DNA from: Boudabousia liubingyangii
GTDB lineage: Bacteria > Actinomycetota > Actinomycetes > Actinomycetales > Actinomycetaceae
Direction of reading: 5' to 3'
DNA: 64,000 nucleotides
Assembly: GCF_001907245.1 (NCBI RefSeq)
Contig: NZ_MQSU01000004.1
Location: 248,001-312,000, forward strand
The notes under the pieces are model-generated. The model did no database searches, was not told the DNA's origin, and worked only from the letters and a program-made list of their open reading frames with translations. How positions within the stretch are numbered: the first letter of the stretch is position 1; each line of letters starts with the position of its first letter. Positions 1 to 11,943 of the stretch are shown here, one piece after another. A program made the translations under genes and the position numbers.

Positions 1-777
1 GCTCGTGACGTCATCATGGAAATCAAAGCCGGGGAAGGCGGTGACGAATCGGCCCTCTTTGCCGGCGATCTGTTGCGCATGTACACCCGTTATGCCGAAA
101 CCAAGGGTTGGAGTGTCCAGGTACTCTCCCTAACCGAATCTGACCTAGGTGGTATCAAAGACGCGCAGGTATCCTTTAAAGCTAAAGGAAACCCGGCACC
201 AGAAGAAGGTGTGTGGGCCCAGCTGAAGTTCGAAGGTGGCGTCCACCGAGTACAGCGCGTGCCCGTGACCGAATCACAGGGCCGAATCCACACATCCGCC
301 GCGGGCGTCCTCGTCATGCCAGAAGTCGAATCTGATGACGAGGTCGTAATCGATCCAAACGACCTGAAAATCGACGTTTTCCGTTCCTCGGGTCCCGGAG
401 GCCAATCCGTTAACACGACCGACTCGGCTGTCCGTATTACCCACCTGCCCTCTGGCATCGTCGTTTCGATGCAGGACGAAAAATCTCAGCTTCAAAACAA
501 AGAAGCCGCTATGCGCGTCCTACAGTCTCGGCTCCTAGCAGAGGCCAAGGCCAAACGTGAAGCAGAAGCGGCCGATATGCGACACTCCCAGGTGCGCACG
601 GTAGACCGTTCGGAACGTATCCGGACCTACAACTTCCCCGAAAATCGGATCTCGGATCACCGTACCGGCTACAAATCCTACAACCTAGACCAGGTTCTAG
701 ACGGAGCCCTAGGCCCCGTAATCGCCTCCGCAATCGAAATGGACGAGGCGCAGCGACTCGCAAACGCCGCCAACTAA
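1..777 (+). CDS. prfA: Peptide chain release factor 1 (RF1), 5'-truncated
   Basis: Class I release factor that reads UAA and UAG in the ribosomal A site and triggers hydrolysis of peptidyl-tRNA. The frame is open from base 1, so the N-terminal part (roughly 100 of the usual 360 residues) lies outside the window. Visible are the stretch [16 protein letters not shown] and the catalytic GGQ motif in [10 protein letters not shown], encoded near 385-412. The Gln of GGQ is the target of the methyltransferase PrmC, whose gene follows 24 bases downstream, the usual prfA-prmC pairing. The C-terminal region [14 protein letters not shown] is also typical of RF1. Confidence 0.96.
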   Translation, partial: ARDVIMEIKAGEGGDESALFAGDLLRMYTRYAETKGWSVQVLSLTESDLGGIKDAQVSFKAKGNPAPEEGVWAQLKFEGGVHRVQRVPVTESQGRIHTSAAGVLVMPEVESDDEVVIDPNDLKIDVFRSSGPGGQSVNTTDSAVRITHLPSGIVVSMQDEKSQLQNKEAAMRVLQSRLLAEAKAKREAEAADMRHSQVRTVDRSERIRTYNFPENRISDHRTGYKSYNLDQVLDGALGPVIASAIEMDEAQRLANAAN

Positions 778-801
778 ACCAATAGCCAAACGAGCAGCAG
801 C

Positions 802-1674
802 GTGCCAAAAGCAACCTCGGTCATAATCAAGAGCGTTAGAGACCAGCTAGCTGAAGCTGGAATCACCTCTTACGCGCGCGAGGCCGAACTGATTTTCCGG
901 CATTTTTCAGGTTACCCACACCAATACGCCGCCCCCTCGCAACTAGATGACCAAGCAGTAGCTAGAATCTTGGCGGCCAGTCAAAAAAGAAGTGACGGAG
1001 TACCGCTCCAAGCTATCTTCGGGGAAATGTATTTCCGCTATCTAACCTTGGAATACAAACCCGGGGTCTTCATCGTAAGGCCGGAAACCGAAATGCTTGT
1101 TGATCTAGCCAAGCAGGCGATTCATCAGAAACTTGCGCAGGGATCCGGTCCGATACGCGTCCTCGAACTATGCCTAGGCTCAGGTGCAATCACAGCGGCC
1201 TTAGCCTCTGAACTAGCTGCTGAAGAACCAGAAGCCAAAATCAGCTACGTGGGGGTCGAAATCGATTCGGCAGCCTACCAAGTGGCGGCGATCAACCTAC
1301 GACGCTTTGCTCCTAGCGCCCGAATCCTAAAAGCTGATGCTCTTCAACTGGCCGGGATAGTGGCAGAGCATTCATTCGATCTAGTCGTTTGCAATCCACC
1401 ATATATACCTGAGCAACGGCAGCTACCCGCTGAAGTTATTAACTATGATCCAGCAAGAGCTCTTTTTGGAGGCTCGGATGATGGATTAAAGATTCCGCAA
1501 GGGATCCTGGCATCCGCGAGTTACGCTTTGAATGATCGAGGCGTTTTGATCATGGAGCATGACGATACCCAGGGCGTTGCTCTGGTTAACAGTGCGAAAG
1601 AGCAAGGATATCAAGAAGCACAAACAATTCGGGACCTAAACGCTAGAGACCGCTTCCTGGTAGCTAAAATCTAG
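802..1674 (+). CDS. prmC: Release factor glutamine N5-methyltransferase PrmC (HemK)
   Basis: SAM-dependent methyltransferase that modifies the Gln of the GGQ motif in release factors. At 290 residues it has normal length. The SAM-binding loop LELCLGSGAIT lies near residues 121-131 and the amide-binding motif NPPY at about 188-191 (VVCNPPYIPEQ); the preceding N-terminal helical region fits a substrate-recognition domain. The start is GTG with only a weak purine-rich site before it (gagcag). Position directly after prfA supports the assignment. Confidence 0.95.
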   Translation: MPKATSVIIKSVRDQLAEAGITSYAREAELIFRHFSGYPHQYAAPSQLDDQAVARILAASQKRSDGVPLQAIFGEMYFRYLTLEYKPGVFIVRPETEMLVDLAKQAIHQKLAQGSGPIRVLELCLGSGAITAALASELAAEEPEAKISYVGVEIDSAAYQVAAINLRRFAPSARILKADALQLAGIVAEHSFDLVVCNPPYIPEQRQLPAEVINYDPARALFGGSDDGLKIPQGILASASYALNDRGVLIMEHDDTQGVALVNSAKEQGYQEAQTIRDLNARDRFLVAKI

Positions 1675-1732
1675 TTCGGCCACACCAAGACTCTAAGCGG
1701 ACAGAAAATGCTGCCTGTGCGAAAATAAGCTT

Positions 1733-2377
1733 GTGAATACCAAAAACCGGATGACAATGCCTCTGGCAGCTGATGCGATGCAAGAGCTAAAAAAGGCCGT
1801 AGCTGAATATCAGCTAATCGTCGTCCCTACCGATACCGTCTACGGGATCGGCGTTAAACCGACCGATCCTGACGCGATCACAAAACTATTAGCTGCCAAG
1901 GGCCGAGACCGACAGATGCCGCCCCCAGTCGTGGGAGCTTCACTTACTGACCTGCAGGCTTTCTGTGCTCCGGTGAAATATGACCTAGAGGCACTAGCCG
2001 AAACCTTCTGGCCCGGAGCGCTGACCCTGATTCTACCCACCGCAGAAGGATTCACCTTAGATCTCTCGACTAATAATCGAACCATCGCGATTAGAGTCCC
2101 CGGGCATGAGGGGCTCTTGTCTGTTCTACAACAGACCGGTCCGCTGGCTTTAACCAGTGCCAATCTCACCGGGAAGCCCCCAGCCACGACCTGTGCCCAA
2201 GCGATAGAGTATTTCGGTTCAAAAGTTAGCTTTTACCTAGAAGACGACACCGAAGGTAGTGGCACCGCTTCAACGATTTTGGATTTGACCCAAGATACTC
2301 CAACTATCCTGCGTGCAGGTGGGGTAGGCGCGTCAGAATTATCCGATTGCCTTGGAACTCAGGTAGCAGGTAGATAA
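1733..2377 (+). CDS. L-threonylcarbamoyladenylate synthase (Sua5/YrdC/TsaC family)
   Basis: Makes threonylcarbamoyl-AMP from threonine, bicarbonate and ATP for the universal tRNA modification t6A37 at ANN-decoding tRNAs. The YrdC fold is shown by VVPTDTVYGIGVKPTD near residues 30-46, WPGALTLIL near 88-96 and TSANLTGKPP near 141-150. At 214 residues it is a short form without the C-terminal Sua5 domain. The GTG start has no clear Shine-Dalgarno site. The prmC-tsaC order is common in actinobacteria. The wecA-like gene follows after 11 bases, suggesting co-transcription. Confidence 0.93.
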   Translation: MNTKNRMTMPLAADAMQELKKAVAEYQLIVVPTDTVYGIGVKPTDPDAITKLLAAKGRDRQMPPPVVGASLTDLQAFCAPVKYDLEALAETFWPGALTLILPTAEGFTLDLSTNNRTIAIRVPGHEGLLSVLQQTGPLALTSANLTGKPPATTCAQAIEYFGSKVSFYLEDDTEGSGTASTILDLTQDTPTILRAGGVGASELSDCLGTQVAGR

Positions 2378-2388
2378 AGCAGGCTTAT

Positions 2389-3501
2389 ATGAAGGTTTAT
2401 GTTTTAATCCTGCTTATCGCAATGGCATTTACAGCTCTGATCACGCCGGTCATCAGGCAGTTGACACTGGCTACTAATATTTTTACTCCGGTGCGTGACC
2501 GCGACGTCCACGATCATCCGATCCCGCGGCTAGGTGGGGTAGCGATGATGTTCGGTTTTGTCGGAGCGATGGTAATGGCCTCCCGAATGCCGTTCTTGGA
2601 TGATATTTTCCTATCCTCCCAAGGGTGGACTGTGGTGTGGGCAGCCGTGGCGATTTGTTTTTTGGGAATGATCGATGATGTTTGGGATTTGGACTGGTAT
2701 ACCAAACTTGCCGGACAGATACTAATTGCCGGAGCCATGTCATGGCAGGGAATCCAAATGATTTCATTCCCCGTCTTTGGGGTCACGATCGGTTCTTCAC
2801 GACTATCTGCTTTCGTCACCATTTTGCTGGTAGTTGCAGCGATTAATGCAGTTAACTTTGTGGACGGCCTTGACGGTCTAGCAGCTGGGATGCTGGCAAT
2901 TGGCTCACTAGCTTTCTTTGCCTACTGCTATTTCTTAACCAGAGTCATGCAGTCAGTCTCATATGCCTCGTTAGCCTCGCTCCTATGCATCGCCCTCGTG
3001 GGGATTTGTGCCGGATTCTTACTACACAATTTCAATCCGGCGACGATCTTTATGGGAGATTCGGGAGCGATGCTGCTAGGACTAGTGGTCGCCTCGGCAG
3101 CCGTTATTGTTTCGGGGCAAATCGACCCAGTTCGCTTAAATGCCACGCGTCAAGTTTCTGTGCTGCTGCCCTTATTCTTGCCCTTCGCGGTGATTTTTAT
3201 TCCCCTGCTGGACATGACCATGGCAGTTATTCGAAGGGTCTCAAAGGGTAAGAGCCCGTTTCATCCCGATCAACTGCACCTGCATCATCGTCTACTTCGC
3301 CTAGGGCACTCCCATAAACGTTCAGTCTTAGTGATGTACCTATGGTCAGCCGTAGTGGCTTTCTCAATGGCCTCTCTAGTGATCTTGAACTGGGGACAGA
3401 TGCTAGTGTTCGCGGTACCACTAGTCATCCTCGCGTTAATCATCACTGCGGGAGTACCTAGATATCGGAGACGCAAGCAAACAGCTGGGAGAGGAAAATA
3501 A
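2389..3501 (+). CDS. Polyprenyl-phosphate N-acetylhexosamine-1-phosphate transferase (WecA/TagO/MraY family)
   Basis: Multi-pass membrane enzyme that transfers a sugar-1-phosphate, usually GlcNAc-1-P, from a UDP-sugar to undecaprenyl or decaprenyl phosphate, the first step in cell-wall polymer linkage. At least ten hydrophobic segments are evident over 370 residues. Catalytic-site motifs of the family are present: a DDVWDLDW loop near residue 91-98, NFVDGLDGLAAG near 154-165, IFMGDSGA near 220-227 and a His-rich cytoplasmic loop LHLHHRLLRLGH near 296-307. This placement just before the atp operon is typical of actinobacteria. The sugar substrate cannot be read from sequence. Confidence 0.92.
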   Translation: MKVYVLILLIAMAFTALITPVIRQLTLATNIFTPVRDRDVHDHPIPRLGGVAMMFGFVGAMVMASRMPFLDDIFLSSQGWTVVWAAVAICFLGMIDDVWDLDWYTKLAGQILIAGAMSWQGIQMISFPVFGVTIGSSRLSAFVTILLVVAAINAVNFVDGLDGLAAGMLAIGSLAFFAYCYFLTRVMQSVSYASLASLLCIALVGICAGFLLHNFNPATIFMGDSGAMLLGLVVASAAVIVSGQIDPVRLNATRQVSVLLPLFLPFAVIFIPLLDMTMAVIRRVSKGKSPFHPDQLHLHHRLLRLGHSHKRSVLVMYLWSAVVAFSMASLVILNWGQMLVFAVPLVILALIITAGVPRYRRRKQTAGRGK

Positions 3502-3954
3502 ATGTCGCTTGATTTGGTAGCACAAAACTCTGGACTATTTCGGGCTCTTCGTAAAGTTGTTTTTCCGCTGGTATTGCTAGTTTCAATCCTCGTCGGTGCA
3601 ACTATCGTGTATCTCAAGGGTAGTAGTGCACTGCTAGCGGTTAGTATCGGTGTGGCGGTAAATCTACTTCTATTCCTACTGCTGTATCTCCAAATGTATT
3701 GGATCGTAAAAATCCCTAGTAATTTTGCCCCCGTACTGTTGGGGACTTTACTGGCAAAAATGTTGCTAGTACTGATTTTAGGTGCGATAACTATCAAACT
3801 TCCCAGCCTAGGACTAAAGCCGGCGCTGATCATCGTGATCGTAGGGATTATTTTGGTCTTGGGAGCACAGTTAATGATCTTAAAGAAGCTTAATCTACAG
3901 GGAATCGCTTCTCATTTTAGTAATCCAGATAACCCTACTCCGGATAAAGAATGA
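3502..3954 (+). CDS. AtpI-like small membrane protein
   Basis: A 150-residue protein with four predicted membrane segments (about residues 18-38, 43-65, 73-98 and 103-126) and a short polar C-terminus. It begins on the base after the stop of the sugar-phosphate transferase and ends about 70 bases before atpB. Position and topology match the poorly conserved AtpI protein, which helps c-ring assembly or Mg2+ supply in other bacteria. The sequence itself has few diagnostic residues, so the call rests mainly on context. The atp promoter overlaps its stop codon. Confidence 0.7.
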   Translation: MSLDLVAQNSGLFRALRKVVFPLVLLVSILVGATIVYLKGSSALLAVSIGVAVNLLLFLLLYLQMYWIVKIPSNFAPVLLGTLLAKMLLVLILGAITIKLPSLGLKPALIIVIVGIILVLGAQLMILKKLNLQGIASHFSNPDNPTPDKE

Positions 3955-3979
3955 CCTTTTTAAATTCGCTGTGTAGAAT
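3951..3979 (+). promoter_or_regulatory. Probable promoter of the ATP synthase operon
   Basis: A -35-like ATGACC at 3951-3956 and a -10 TAGAAT at 3974-3979 are separated by 17 bases. They sit about 45 bases before the GTG start of atpB and overlap the stop codon of the AtpI-like gene. This is a sequence match only; a transcript start was not available. Confidence 0.5.
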
Positions 3980-4024
3980 ATTGTCGGTAAGGATTTTTAA
4001 TCTGTTCTTCGGAAGGGAAGCGTT

Positions 4025-4837
4025 GTGGCATTAGGTCTTTTAAGCGCCCTGATTTCGACCTCCTCAGGTGAGGTACCACCCCGACCGAGCATCGAAGATT
4101 TCTACCCTGAGATTTTGTTTTTTGAGGGTACCCCTTTCGCGATGAACCGCATCATGCTAGTTCGCGTGATCGCCGTCGTGGCAATTTGCGTAATTTTCGC
4201 AATCGGTGCTGCTAGAGCGAAAAAAGTTCCTGGACGTTTCCAAGGAGCCTTAGAAATTGTTCTTGATTTCGTTCGTACTCAGATTGCGGGTGCGGTGATC
4301 GAATCACCGAAGCTAGCAAAGCGTTACACGCCGCCATTGACCGTAATTTTCTTGGGCATCTTTGCCATGAATATTACTGGCGTATTGCCCTTCTTAAACA
4401 TTGCCGGTACCTCGGTTGTCGGTGCGCCGATTGTCTTCGCCCTTTTCTCTTACCTGCTATTTATCGGTGCGGGTATCAAAGAGCAGGGCTTCCTACACTT
4501 CTTCAAGAGCCAATTATTCCCCCCTGGGGTGCCCAAACCCGTTTACATTTTGTTAACGCCCATTGAAGTTTTTTCGACTTTTATTGTCAGGCCAGTAACT
4601 CTAGTTATTCGTCTTTTGGCAAACATGTTGGCGGGACACTTGATGTTGGCTCTGACTTTCTTCGGAACCCATTATTTGCTCTTTTTCGCTGATGGATTCC
4701 TCAAGGGAGCGGCAGCGCTGACCTTTACGGGGTCGCTATTTACTATTCTTTTGGAAACCTTGGTGGCCGGAATTCAAGCATTCGTCTTCGCAATGCTTAC
4801 CGCCATTTATATTCAGCTTTCGGTCAGTGAGCACTGA
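4025..4837 (+). CDS. atpB: ATP synthase F0 subunit a
   Basis: Membrane stator subunit that forms the two proton half-channels against the c-ring. The 270-residue protein has several membrane helices. The essential arginine lies in VIRLLANMLAGHLMLAL (near residue 195), in the penultimate-helix region that faces the c-subunit carboxylate. Start is GTG at 4025, preceded by a GGAAGGGAAG Shine-Dalgarno region. It is the first gene of the atpBEFHAGDC order. Confidence 0.96.
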   Translation: MALGLLSALISTSSGEVPPRPSIEDFYPEILFFEGTPFAMNRIMLVRVIAVVAICVIFAIGAARAKKVPGRFQGALEIVLDFVRTQIAGAVIESPKLAKRYTPPLTVIFLGIFAMNITGVLPFLNIAGTSVVGAPIVFALFSYLLFIGAGIKEQGFLHFFKSQLFPPGVPKPVYILLTPIEVFSTFIVRPVTLVIRLLANMLAGHLMLALTFFGTHYLLFFADGFLKGAAALTFTGSLFTILLETLVAGIQAFVFAMLTAIYIQLSVSEH

Positions 4838-4863
4838 CCGAGTAGACGGACAATAGTCCTTAA

Positions 4864-5636
<773 letters not shown>

Positions 5637-5646
5637 AAAGGAAGAT

Positions 5647-6462
5647 ATGCGTAACGCAAGCGAAAAGGCCCTCGCGGCTGCTTCCAAAGCGCTAGTTGCG
5701 TCACTGTCGGCAGAGCCGACCGAGGCTCAGCGCGTTGGAGAAGAACTTTTCGACCTGGGACAGGTTTTTATGTCTACAGGTTCGTTGCGACGCGCCCTCA
5801 ATGACCCATCACGCGATGCCAATGACAAAGCCAAGCTACTTGCTCAACTATTTGAGTCCAAGGTTAGCCCGCTTACATTGCAGGTCGTGCAGGTCCTAGC
5901 AGCGGCGCGACTATCGGAAGACGAAGATCTACGAACCTGCCTCGATAACCTAGGCTCCCAAGCGCTCATGTTTGGAGCTAAATCAGAGGGACATCTGGGC
6001 ACACTGATATCAGAACTTGGTGCGGTTCGAAGTCTTCTAAAGACCGATCGTAATTTACGCGTTGCGCTTTCAAAAGCTTCCGTGCTCAGTGATGATCAAC
6101 GAGATAACCTGTTGCAAAAGCTACTAGGGGAGCGACTTAACCCCATTACTTTCGATCTCGTTCGACGGGTAGTTAAGCGACCACGTAGTTCATCACTACT
6201 TCTTGATCTTGACCGGCTTGCTTCTTTGGGGGCCCACCTAAACGAACAACGTCTAGTTCGCGTTACCAGTGCTGCACCCCTCTCAGAAGCGCAAATGGAT
6301 CGCCTCCAACAGATCCTGCAGCGCAAGTACGGTCCTGTAACTATCAACGTTACGGTAGATCCCAATATGATCGGTGGACTTCGGTTACGACTAGCAACTG
6401 AATCTATCGACGGAACTCTAAAATCCGATTTCGCGGCCTTACGGCGTCGAATGGCGGGATAA
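5647..6462 (+). CDS. atpH: ATP synthase F1 subunit delta
   Basis: Connects the F1 head to the peripheral stalk. The 271-residue length matches the long actinobacterial form rather than the roughly 180-residue E. coli protein. The C-terminal signature appears as [25 protein letters not shown]. The N-terminal helical domain is typical of OSCP/delta. It is preceded by GAAAGGAAG and lies within the intact atp operon. Confidence 0.95.
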   Translation: MRNASEKALAAASKALVASLSAEPTEAQRVGEELFDLGQVFMSTGSLRRALNDPSRDANDKAKLLAQLFESKVSPLTLQVVQVLAAARLSEDEDLRTCLDNLGSQALMFGAKSEGHLGTLISELGAVRSLLKTDRNLRVALSKASVLSDDQRDNLLQKLLGERLNPITFDLVRRVVKRPRSSSLLLDLDRLASLGAHLNEQRLVRVTSAAPLSEAQMDRLQQILQRKYGPVTINVTVDPNMIGGLRLRLATESIDGTLKSDFAALRRRMAG

Positions 6463-6485
6463 TCAATAGTTTTAAGGAACGACAG

Positions 6486-8108
6486 ATGACAGATTTGAAC
6501 ATTCGCCCCGAAGAAATTCGTGCGGCACTCGATAGCTTCGTAGAAAGCTATGAGCCACCGCAGGCCGCCACTGAAGAAGTCGGGTACGTTACTCTAGCAG
6601 CCGACGGCATCGCCGAGGTTGAAGGCCTTCCCGGCGCCATGGCAAACGAACTCCTGCGTTTTGAAGATGGCACCCTAGGCCTAGCCATGAACCTTGATGT
6701 CCGTTCTATTGGTGCCGTTATTCTAGGCGATTTCACCGGCATCGAAGAAGGCCAACGCGTCTACCGCACTGGAGAGGTCCTCTCAGTACCAGTCGGTGAC
6801 GGCTACCTAGGCCGCGTCGTTGATCCACTAGGCCGTCCGATCGATGGTCTTGGTGAGATTACCGATCTTCAGGGACGCCGTGCTCTAGAACTCCAGGCTC
6901 CCGGCGTAATGGCACGTAAATCAGTGCATGAACCGCTGCAGACCGGTCTAAAGGCAATCGATACGATGATTCCAATCGGTCGTGGTCAGCGTCAGTTGAT
7001 CATCGGCGACCGTCAGACCGGTAAAACTGCCATCGCCATCGACACCATCCTGAACCAGCGCGAAAACTGGCGCAGTGGAGATCCCAGCAAGCAGGTTCGC
7101 TGTATCTACGTAGCAATCGGCCAGAAGGGCTCAACCATCGCCTCCGTACGTGGCGCCCTTGAAGATGCCGGAGCTATGGAATACACGACTATCGTGGCTT
7201 CTCCGGCCTCCGATCCGGCAGGCTTCAAGTACCTTGCCCCCTACACCGGCTCTGCTATCGGTCAGCACTGGATGTACGACGGTAAGCACGTCCTGATCGT
7301 ATTCGACGATCTGTCCAAGCAAGCTGAAGCCTACCGTGCAGTTTCTTTGCTGCTCCGTCGCCCGCCGGGCCGTGAAGCTTACCCCGGTGACGTCTTCTAC
7401 CTGCACTCCCGTCTACTAGAACGTTGTGCAAAGCTTTCCGATGAACTCGGTGGCGGTTCAATGACCGGTCTGCCGATCATTGAAACCAAGGCAAACGACG
7501 TTTCCGCATACATTCCTACCAACGTAATTTCGATTACCGATGGTCAGATCTTCCTTCAGTCCGACCTCTTCAACGCCGATCAGCGTCCTGCTGTAGACGT
7601 CGGTGTGTCGGTGTCTCGTGTTGGTGGCGCTGCCCAGGTCAAGGCAATGAAACAAGTTTCAGGTACCTTGAAGTTGACGCTAGCTCAGTACCGATCCATG
7701 GCGGCATTCGCCATGTTCGCCTCTGACCTAGATGCCGTCACTCGTCGCCAGCTGGCACGAGGCGAGCGTCTAATGGAACTACTAAAGCAGCCTCAGTACA
7801 CCCCATACACCGTAGAAGCACAGGTTGCTTCTATCTGGGCCGGTACCAACGGTTATCTAGACGATATCCCGGTAAAGGACGTTCGCCGATTCGAGCATGA
7901 ACTGCTTGACTTCCTAGGTTCAAATACCGAGGTACTCGAAACCATTAAGAACACGGGCAAACTCACTGAAGAAACCGAAGCCGAGCTAAAGGCAAAGGTC
8001 GAAGAGTTCGTTCCCATGTTCCGCCATGAAGAGGCCGCTGAAGAAGTAGAAAAGGCTGAAGTACAGCAGACTCGTGAAGAGATCGTCCGTCCCGGAGCCA
8101 AAGGCTAA
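6486..8108 (+). CDS. atpA: ATP synthase F1 subunit alpha
   Basis: Regulatory nucleotide-binding subunit of the F1 hexamer. The 540-residue protein has the N-terminal beta-barrel, a Walker A loop [14 protein letters not shown] near residue 172-185, and the alpha-subunit signature [13 protein letters not shown] near 377-390. The C-terminal tail after about residue 510 is rich in Glu and Lys, as in other actinobacterial alpha subunits. Four bases separate its stop from the atpG start. Confidence 0.98.
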   Translation: MTDLNIRPEEIRAALDSFVESYEPPQAATEEVGYVTLAADGIAEVEGLPGAMANELLRFEDGTLGLAMNLDVRSIGAVILGDFTGIEEGQRVYRTGEVLSVPVGDGYLGRVVDPLGRPIDGLGEITDLQGRRALELQAPGVMARKSVHEPLQTGLKAIDTMIPIGRGQRQLIIGDRQTGKTAIAIDTILNQRENWRSGDPSKQVRCIYVAIGQKGSTIASVRGALEDAGAMEYTTIVASPASDPAGFKYLAPYTGSAIGQHWMYDGKHVLIVFDDLSKQAEAYRAVSLLLRRPPGREAYPGDVFYLHSRLLERCAKLSDELGGGSMTGLPIIETKANDVSAYIPTNVISITDGQIFLQSDLFNADQRPAVDVGVSVSRVGGAAQVKAMKQVSGTLKLTLAQYRSMAAFAMFASDLDAVTRRQLARGERLMELLKQPQYTPYTVEAQVASIWAGTNGYLDDIPVKDVRRFEHELLDFLGSNTEVLETIKNTGKLTEETEAELKAKVEEFVPMFRHEEAAEEVEKAEVQQTREEIVRPGAKG

Positions 8109-8111
8109 TCA

Positions 8112-9044
8112 ATGGGCGGAAAGCAAAGAATCTACAAGCAGCGAATCCGCTCCACGGAAACCCTGAAAAAGGTTTTCCGTGCGATGGAGCTGATCGCAGC
8201 GTCTCGCATTGGTAAAGCGCGAGCGGCAGCAGGTGCTTCCACTCCCTTTGCTAAGGCAATCACTGACGCTGTGGCTGCGGTAGCATTGCACTCCGATTTC
8301 GATCACCCCTTGACCCGTCCTCGGACTGACACCAATCGGGTGGCAATCGTATGTGTTACTGCTGACCGCGGTATGGCCGGCGCCTACTCAGCGGTGATCC
8401 TGCGCGAAACCGAAGCTCTAATCGAGAAACTAAAGGGTGAGGGCAAAGATCCGGTGCTCTACGTTTGCGGACGCCGTGGTGATGCCTTCTTCCGATTCCG
8501 CGGTGTGCCAATCGCCCGCTCGTGGACTGGTGAATCTGACGCACCCTCGAAGAAGATGACCTCTGAAGTCTCAGATGAACTTCTGGAACGCTTCCTAGAC
8601 CCGAATCCGGAAACCGGTGTAGCAGAAGTGCACTTGGTATTCACCGTATTCCACAACATGGTCAAGCAAAGCGTTGAAGACCGTCAGATGCTTCCCCTAA
8701 CCGTGGTGGATGAGCCCCAAGCTCCGGAAGAAACCAGCGCACCGGTGGCATCCGCTACGGAAGCGCCCAATGCGCGAGCCCTATACGAATTTGATCCCTC
8801 GCCTGAGGGCGTACTTGACCAGGTATTGCCGTTATACGTCTTTACCCGTATCGACCACGCCCTACTGCAGTCCGCAGCTTCTGAACTTGCGTCCCGTCAG
8901 CGGTCCATGCACACAGCTACGGATAACGCTCAGGAGCTCATCACGAACTACACCCGTTTGGCTAACTCAGCGCGCCAGGCGGAGATTACTCAAGAAATCA
9001 GTGAAATCGTTTCGGGTGCTGACGCCCTAAATAACGCAAGATAA
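8112..9044 (+). CDS. atpG: ATP synthase F1 subunit gamma
   Basis: Central rotor shaft. The N-terminal helix MGGKQRIYKQRIRSTETLKK and the C-terminal helix ending QAEITQEISEIVSGADAL are the two halves of the coiled coil that fills the F1 cavity; the central Rossmann-like domain contains CVTADRGMAGAYS near residue 80-92. The 310-residue length includes a loop of about 35 residues (EAPEETSAPVASATEAP region near 205-220) that is longer than in E. coli, consistent with the family in actinobacteria. Confidence 0.97.
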   Translation: MGGKQRIYKQRIRSTETLKKVFRAMELIAASRIGKARAAAGASTPFAKAITDAVAAVALHSDFDHPLTRPRTDTNRVAIVCVTADRGMAGAYSAVILRETEALIEKLKGEGKDPVLYVCGRRGDAFFRFRGVPIARSWTGESDAPSKKMTSEVSDELLERFLDPNPETGVAEVHLVFTVFHNMVKQSVEDRQMLPLTVVDEPQAPEETSAPVASATEAPNARALYEFDPSPEGVLDQVLPLYVFTRIDHALLQSAASELASRQRSMHTATDNAQELITNYTRLANSARQAEITQEISEIVSGADALNNAR

Positions 9045-10508
<1,464 letters not shown>

Positions 10509-10513
10509 TCCCC

Positions 10514-10768
10514 ATGTACGTAACGGTTGTTTCCCGCACCGAGTCACTGTTTTCCGGTGAGTGCACCCAGGTTACGATTCCTGCTGAAAGCGGCGAATTG
10601 GGTATCCTGTCGCGGCATGAACCAGTGCTTGGGGTGCTCGGTGAGGGACGCCTTCGTCTGCACACAGAAGGCGACGTAAAGATCTTCAAAGTGAAGGGCG
10701 GGATTTATTCGGTCGACAACGACCTTGTCACTATTGCCGCACACTCGGGCGAGCAGGTAGAAGGCTAA
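10514..10768 (+). CDS. atpC: ATP synthase F1 subunit epsilon
   Basis: Short epsilon subunit of 84 residues, containing only the N-terminal beta-sandwich (for example TIPAESGELGILSRHEPVLG) that binds gamma and the c-ring. The C-terminal helical hairpin responsible for inhibition in E. coli is missing or reduced, as in several actinobacteria. The gene starts 5 bases after atpD. The following DUF2550 gene begins 5 bases after its stop. Confidence 0.93.
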   Translation: MYVTVVSRTESLFSGECTQVTIPAESGELGILSRHEPVLGVLGEGRLRLHTEGDVKIFKVKGGIYSVDNDLVTIAAHSGEQVEG

Positions 10769-10773
10769 GGCTG

Positions 10774-11190
10774 ATGCCAGCAGCACTCTGGTTTTCATTG
10801 GGCTTCTTGATTGCCTTGCTGCTTCTTGCCCTGATTCTTCTTGGAGTCTTAGGGATGTACCGGATTCGGATGATCCTACACCGGGTAGGGTCTTTCGAAC
10901 TGGCTATAAAAAAGTCTCCTGAGGATTCCTGGACTAGCGGCATGGGGCTCTTTAATACCCATGAACTGCAGTGGCATAGAACCGTTTCACTATCCTTGAA
11001 ACCCGGAGTGGAACTACGCCGCTCAACCTTGACCTTTTCTGATCCACATCGTCGACCAGGGTCTGATGTGGTGGAAGTTGAGGCGCGTGATGGCCAATCA
11101 ACCATCTACATGTCGCTTCGTGAAGCAAGCTTTCACGCCATGATCTCCTGGGCTGATTCAGCTCCACCAGAAGAAGCGGAAATTTTCTAG
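10774..11190 (+). CDS. DUF2550 family membrane-anchored protein
   Basis: A 138-residue protein with one N-terminal membrane helix (about residues 5-28, rich in Leu and Ile) and a soluble C-terminal domain. It follows atpC by 5 bases. A DUF2550 protein between atpC and nucS is a conserved actinobacterial arrangement; its biochemical role is unknown. Assignment rests on length, topology and position. The tail PPEEAEIF is acidic. Confidence 0.8.
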   Translation: MPAALWFSLGFLIALLLLALILLGVLGMYRIRMILHRVGSFELAIKKSPEDSWTSGMGLFNTHELQWHRTVSLSLKPGVELRRSTLTFSDPHRRPGSDVVEVEARDGQSTIYMSLREASFHAMISWADSAPPEEAEIF

Positions 11191-11210
11191 TATCTAGAGA
11201 GGAAACCCCT

Positions 11211-11903
11211 TTGAGGATTGTTTTTGCGGATTGCTCGGTAGACTACTCCGGACGTCTAGACGCGCATCTGCCCAGAGCCGTACGTTTATTAATGCTAAAA
11301 GCTGATGGCTCAGTATTGGTACATAGCGATGGCGGATCCTATAAACCTCTAAACTGGATGAGTCCGCCAGCGAAGCTAGAGGTAAAAGAGCCGGACGAGT
11401 CTGTCGCTCCCGAAGCCCTCGAGATCTGGGATGTTACTGCGCAGAAATCTGATGACCTGCTCCGCATTACCATTTTTGAAGTGCATGCAGAATACGAGCA
11501 CGACCTAGGGATTGACCCAGGTCTGACAAAAGACGGCGTGGAAGCTCATCTACAAGAACTCCTGGCCCGCGATCCCGGCGCAGTAATACCCGGTTTGAAA
11601 CTGGTCCGACGTGAGTACCCAACCCCCATTGGACCCGTAGATTTGATGTGCCGCAATGCTGATGGTGAACCGGTCATCATCGAGGTGAAGCGTGTCGGAG
11701 GAATCGATGGGGTGGAGCAATTGACCCGCTATTTTGAGATGCTCTCACGCGACTCGTTGCTTTCAGGTCTAAAAGGTGTCTTCGCCGCACAGGTAATAAA
11801 ACCACAAGCGCGAGTACTAGCGGAAGACCGTGGATTTGCTTGCGTAACCCTCGATTACGATGCACTACGAGGGATTGAGGACCCGCAGGGGACACTATTC
11901 TAG
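11211..11903 (+). CDS. nucS: Endonuclease NucS (non-canonical mismatch repair)
   Basis: Mismatch-directed double-strand endonuclease that replaces MutS/MutL in many actinobacteria. The 230-residue protein has an N-terminal DNA-binding half and a C-terminal nuclease core with [18 protein letters not shown] (the D...ExK signature) near residue 145-162, followed by [16 protein letters not shown]. The extreme C-terminus is DPQGTLF, containing a QxxLF sequence that resembles a sliding-clamp-binding peptide. Start is TTG, chosen because it lies about 9 bases after GAGAGGAAA. Confidence 0.95.
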   Translation: MRIVFADCSVDYSGRLDAHLPRAVRLLMLKADGSVLVHSDGGSYKPLNWMSPPAKLEVKEPDESVAPEALEIWDVTAQKSDDLLRITIFEVHAEYEHDLGIDPGLTKDGVEAHLQELLARDPGAVIPGLKLVRREYPTPIGPVDLMCRNADGEPVIIEVKRVGGIDGVEQLTRYFEMLSRDSLLSGLKGVFAAQVIKPQARVLAEDRGFACVTLDYDALRGIEDPQGTLF

Positions 11904-11909
11904 AGGTTT

Positions 11910-11937
11910 TTGTGTTTTCCTCTGATAGTGCCATAAT
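11910..11937 (+). promoter_or_regulatory. Putative nagA promoter, leaderless arrangement
   Basis: A -10 CATAAT lies at 11932-11937 with a weak -35 TTGTGT at 11910-11915 (16-base spacer). Only six bases separate the -10 from the nagA ATG, and no Shine-Dalgarno site is present, so transcription probably starts at or next to the start codon. Confidence 0.45.
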
Positions 11938-11943
11938 AGAGAT

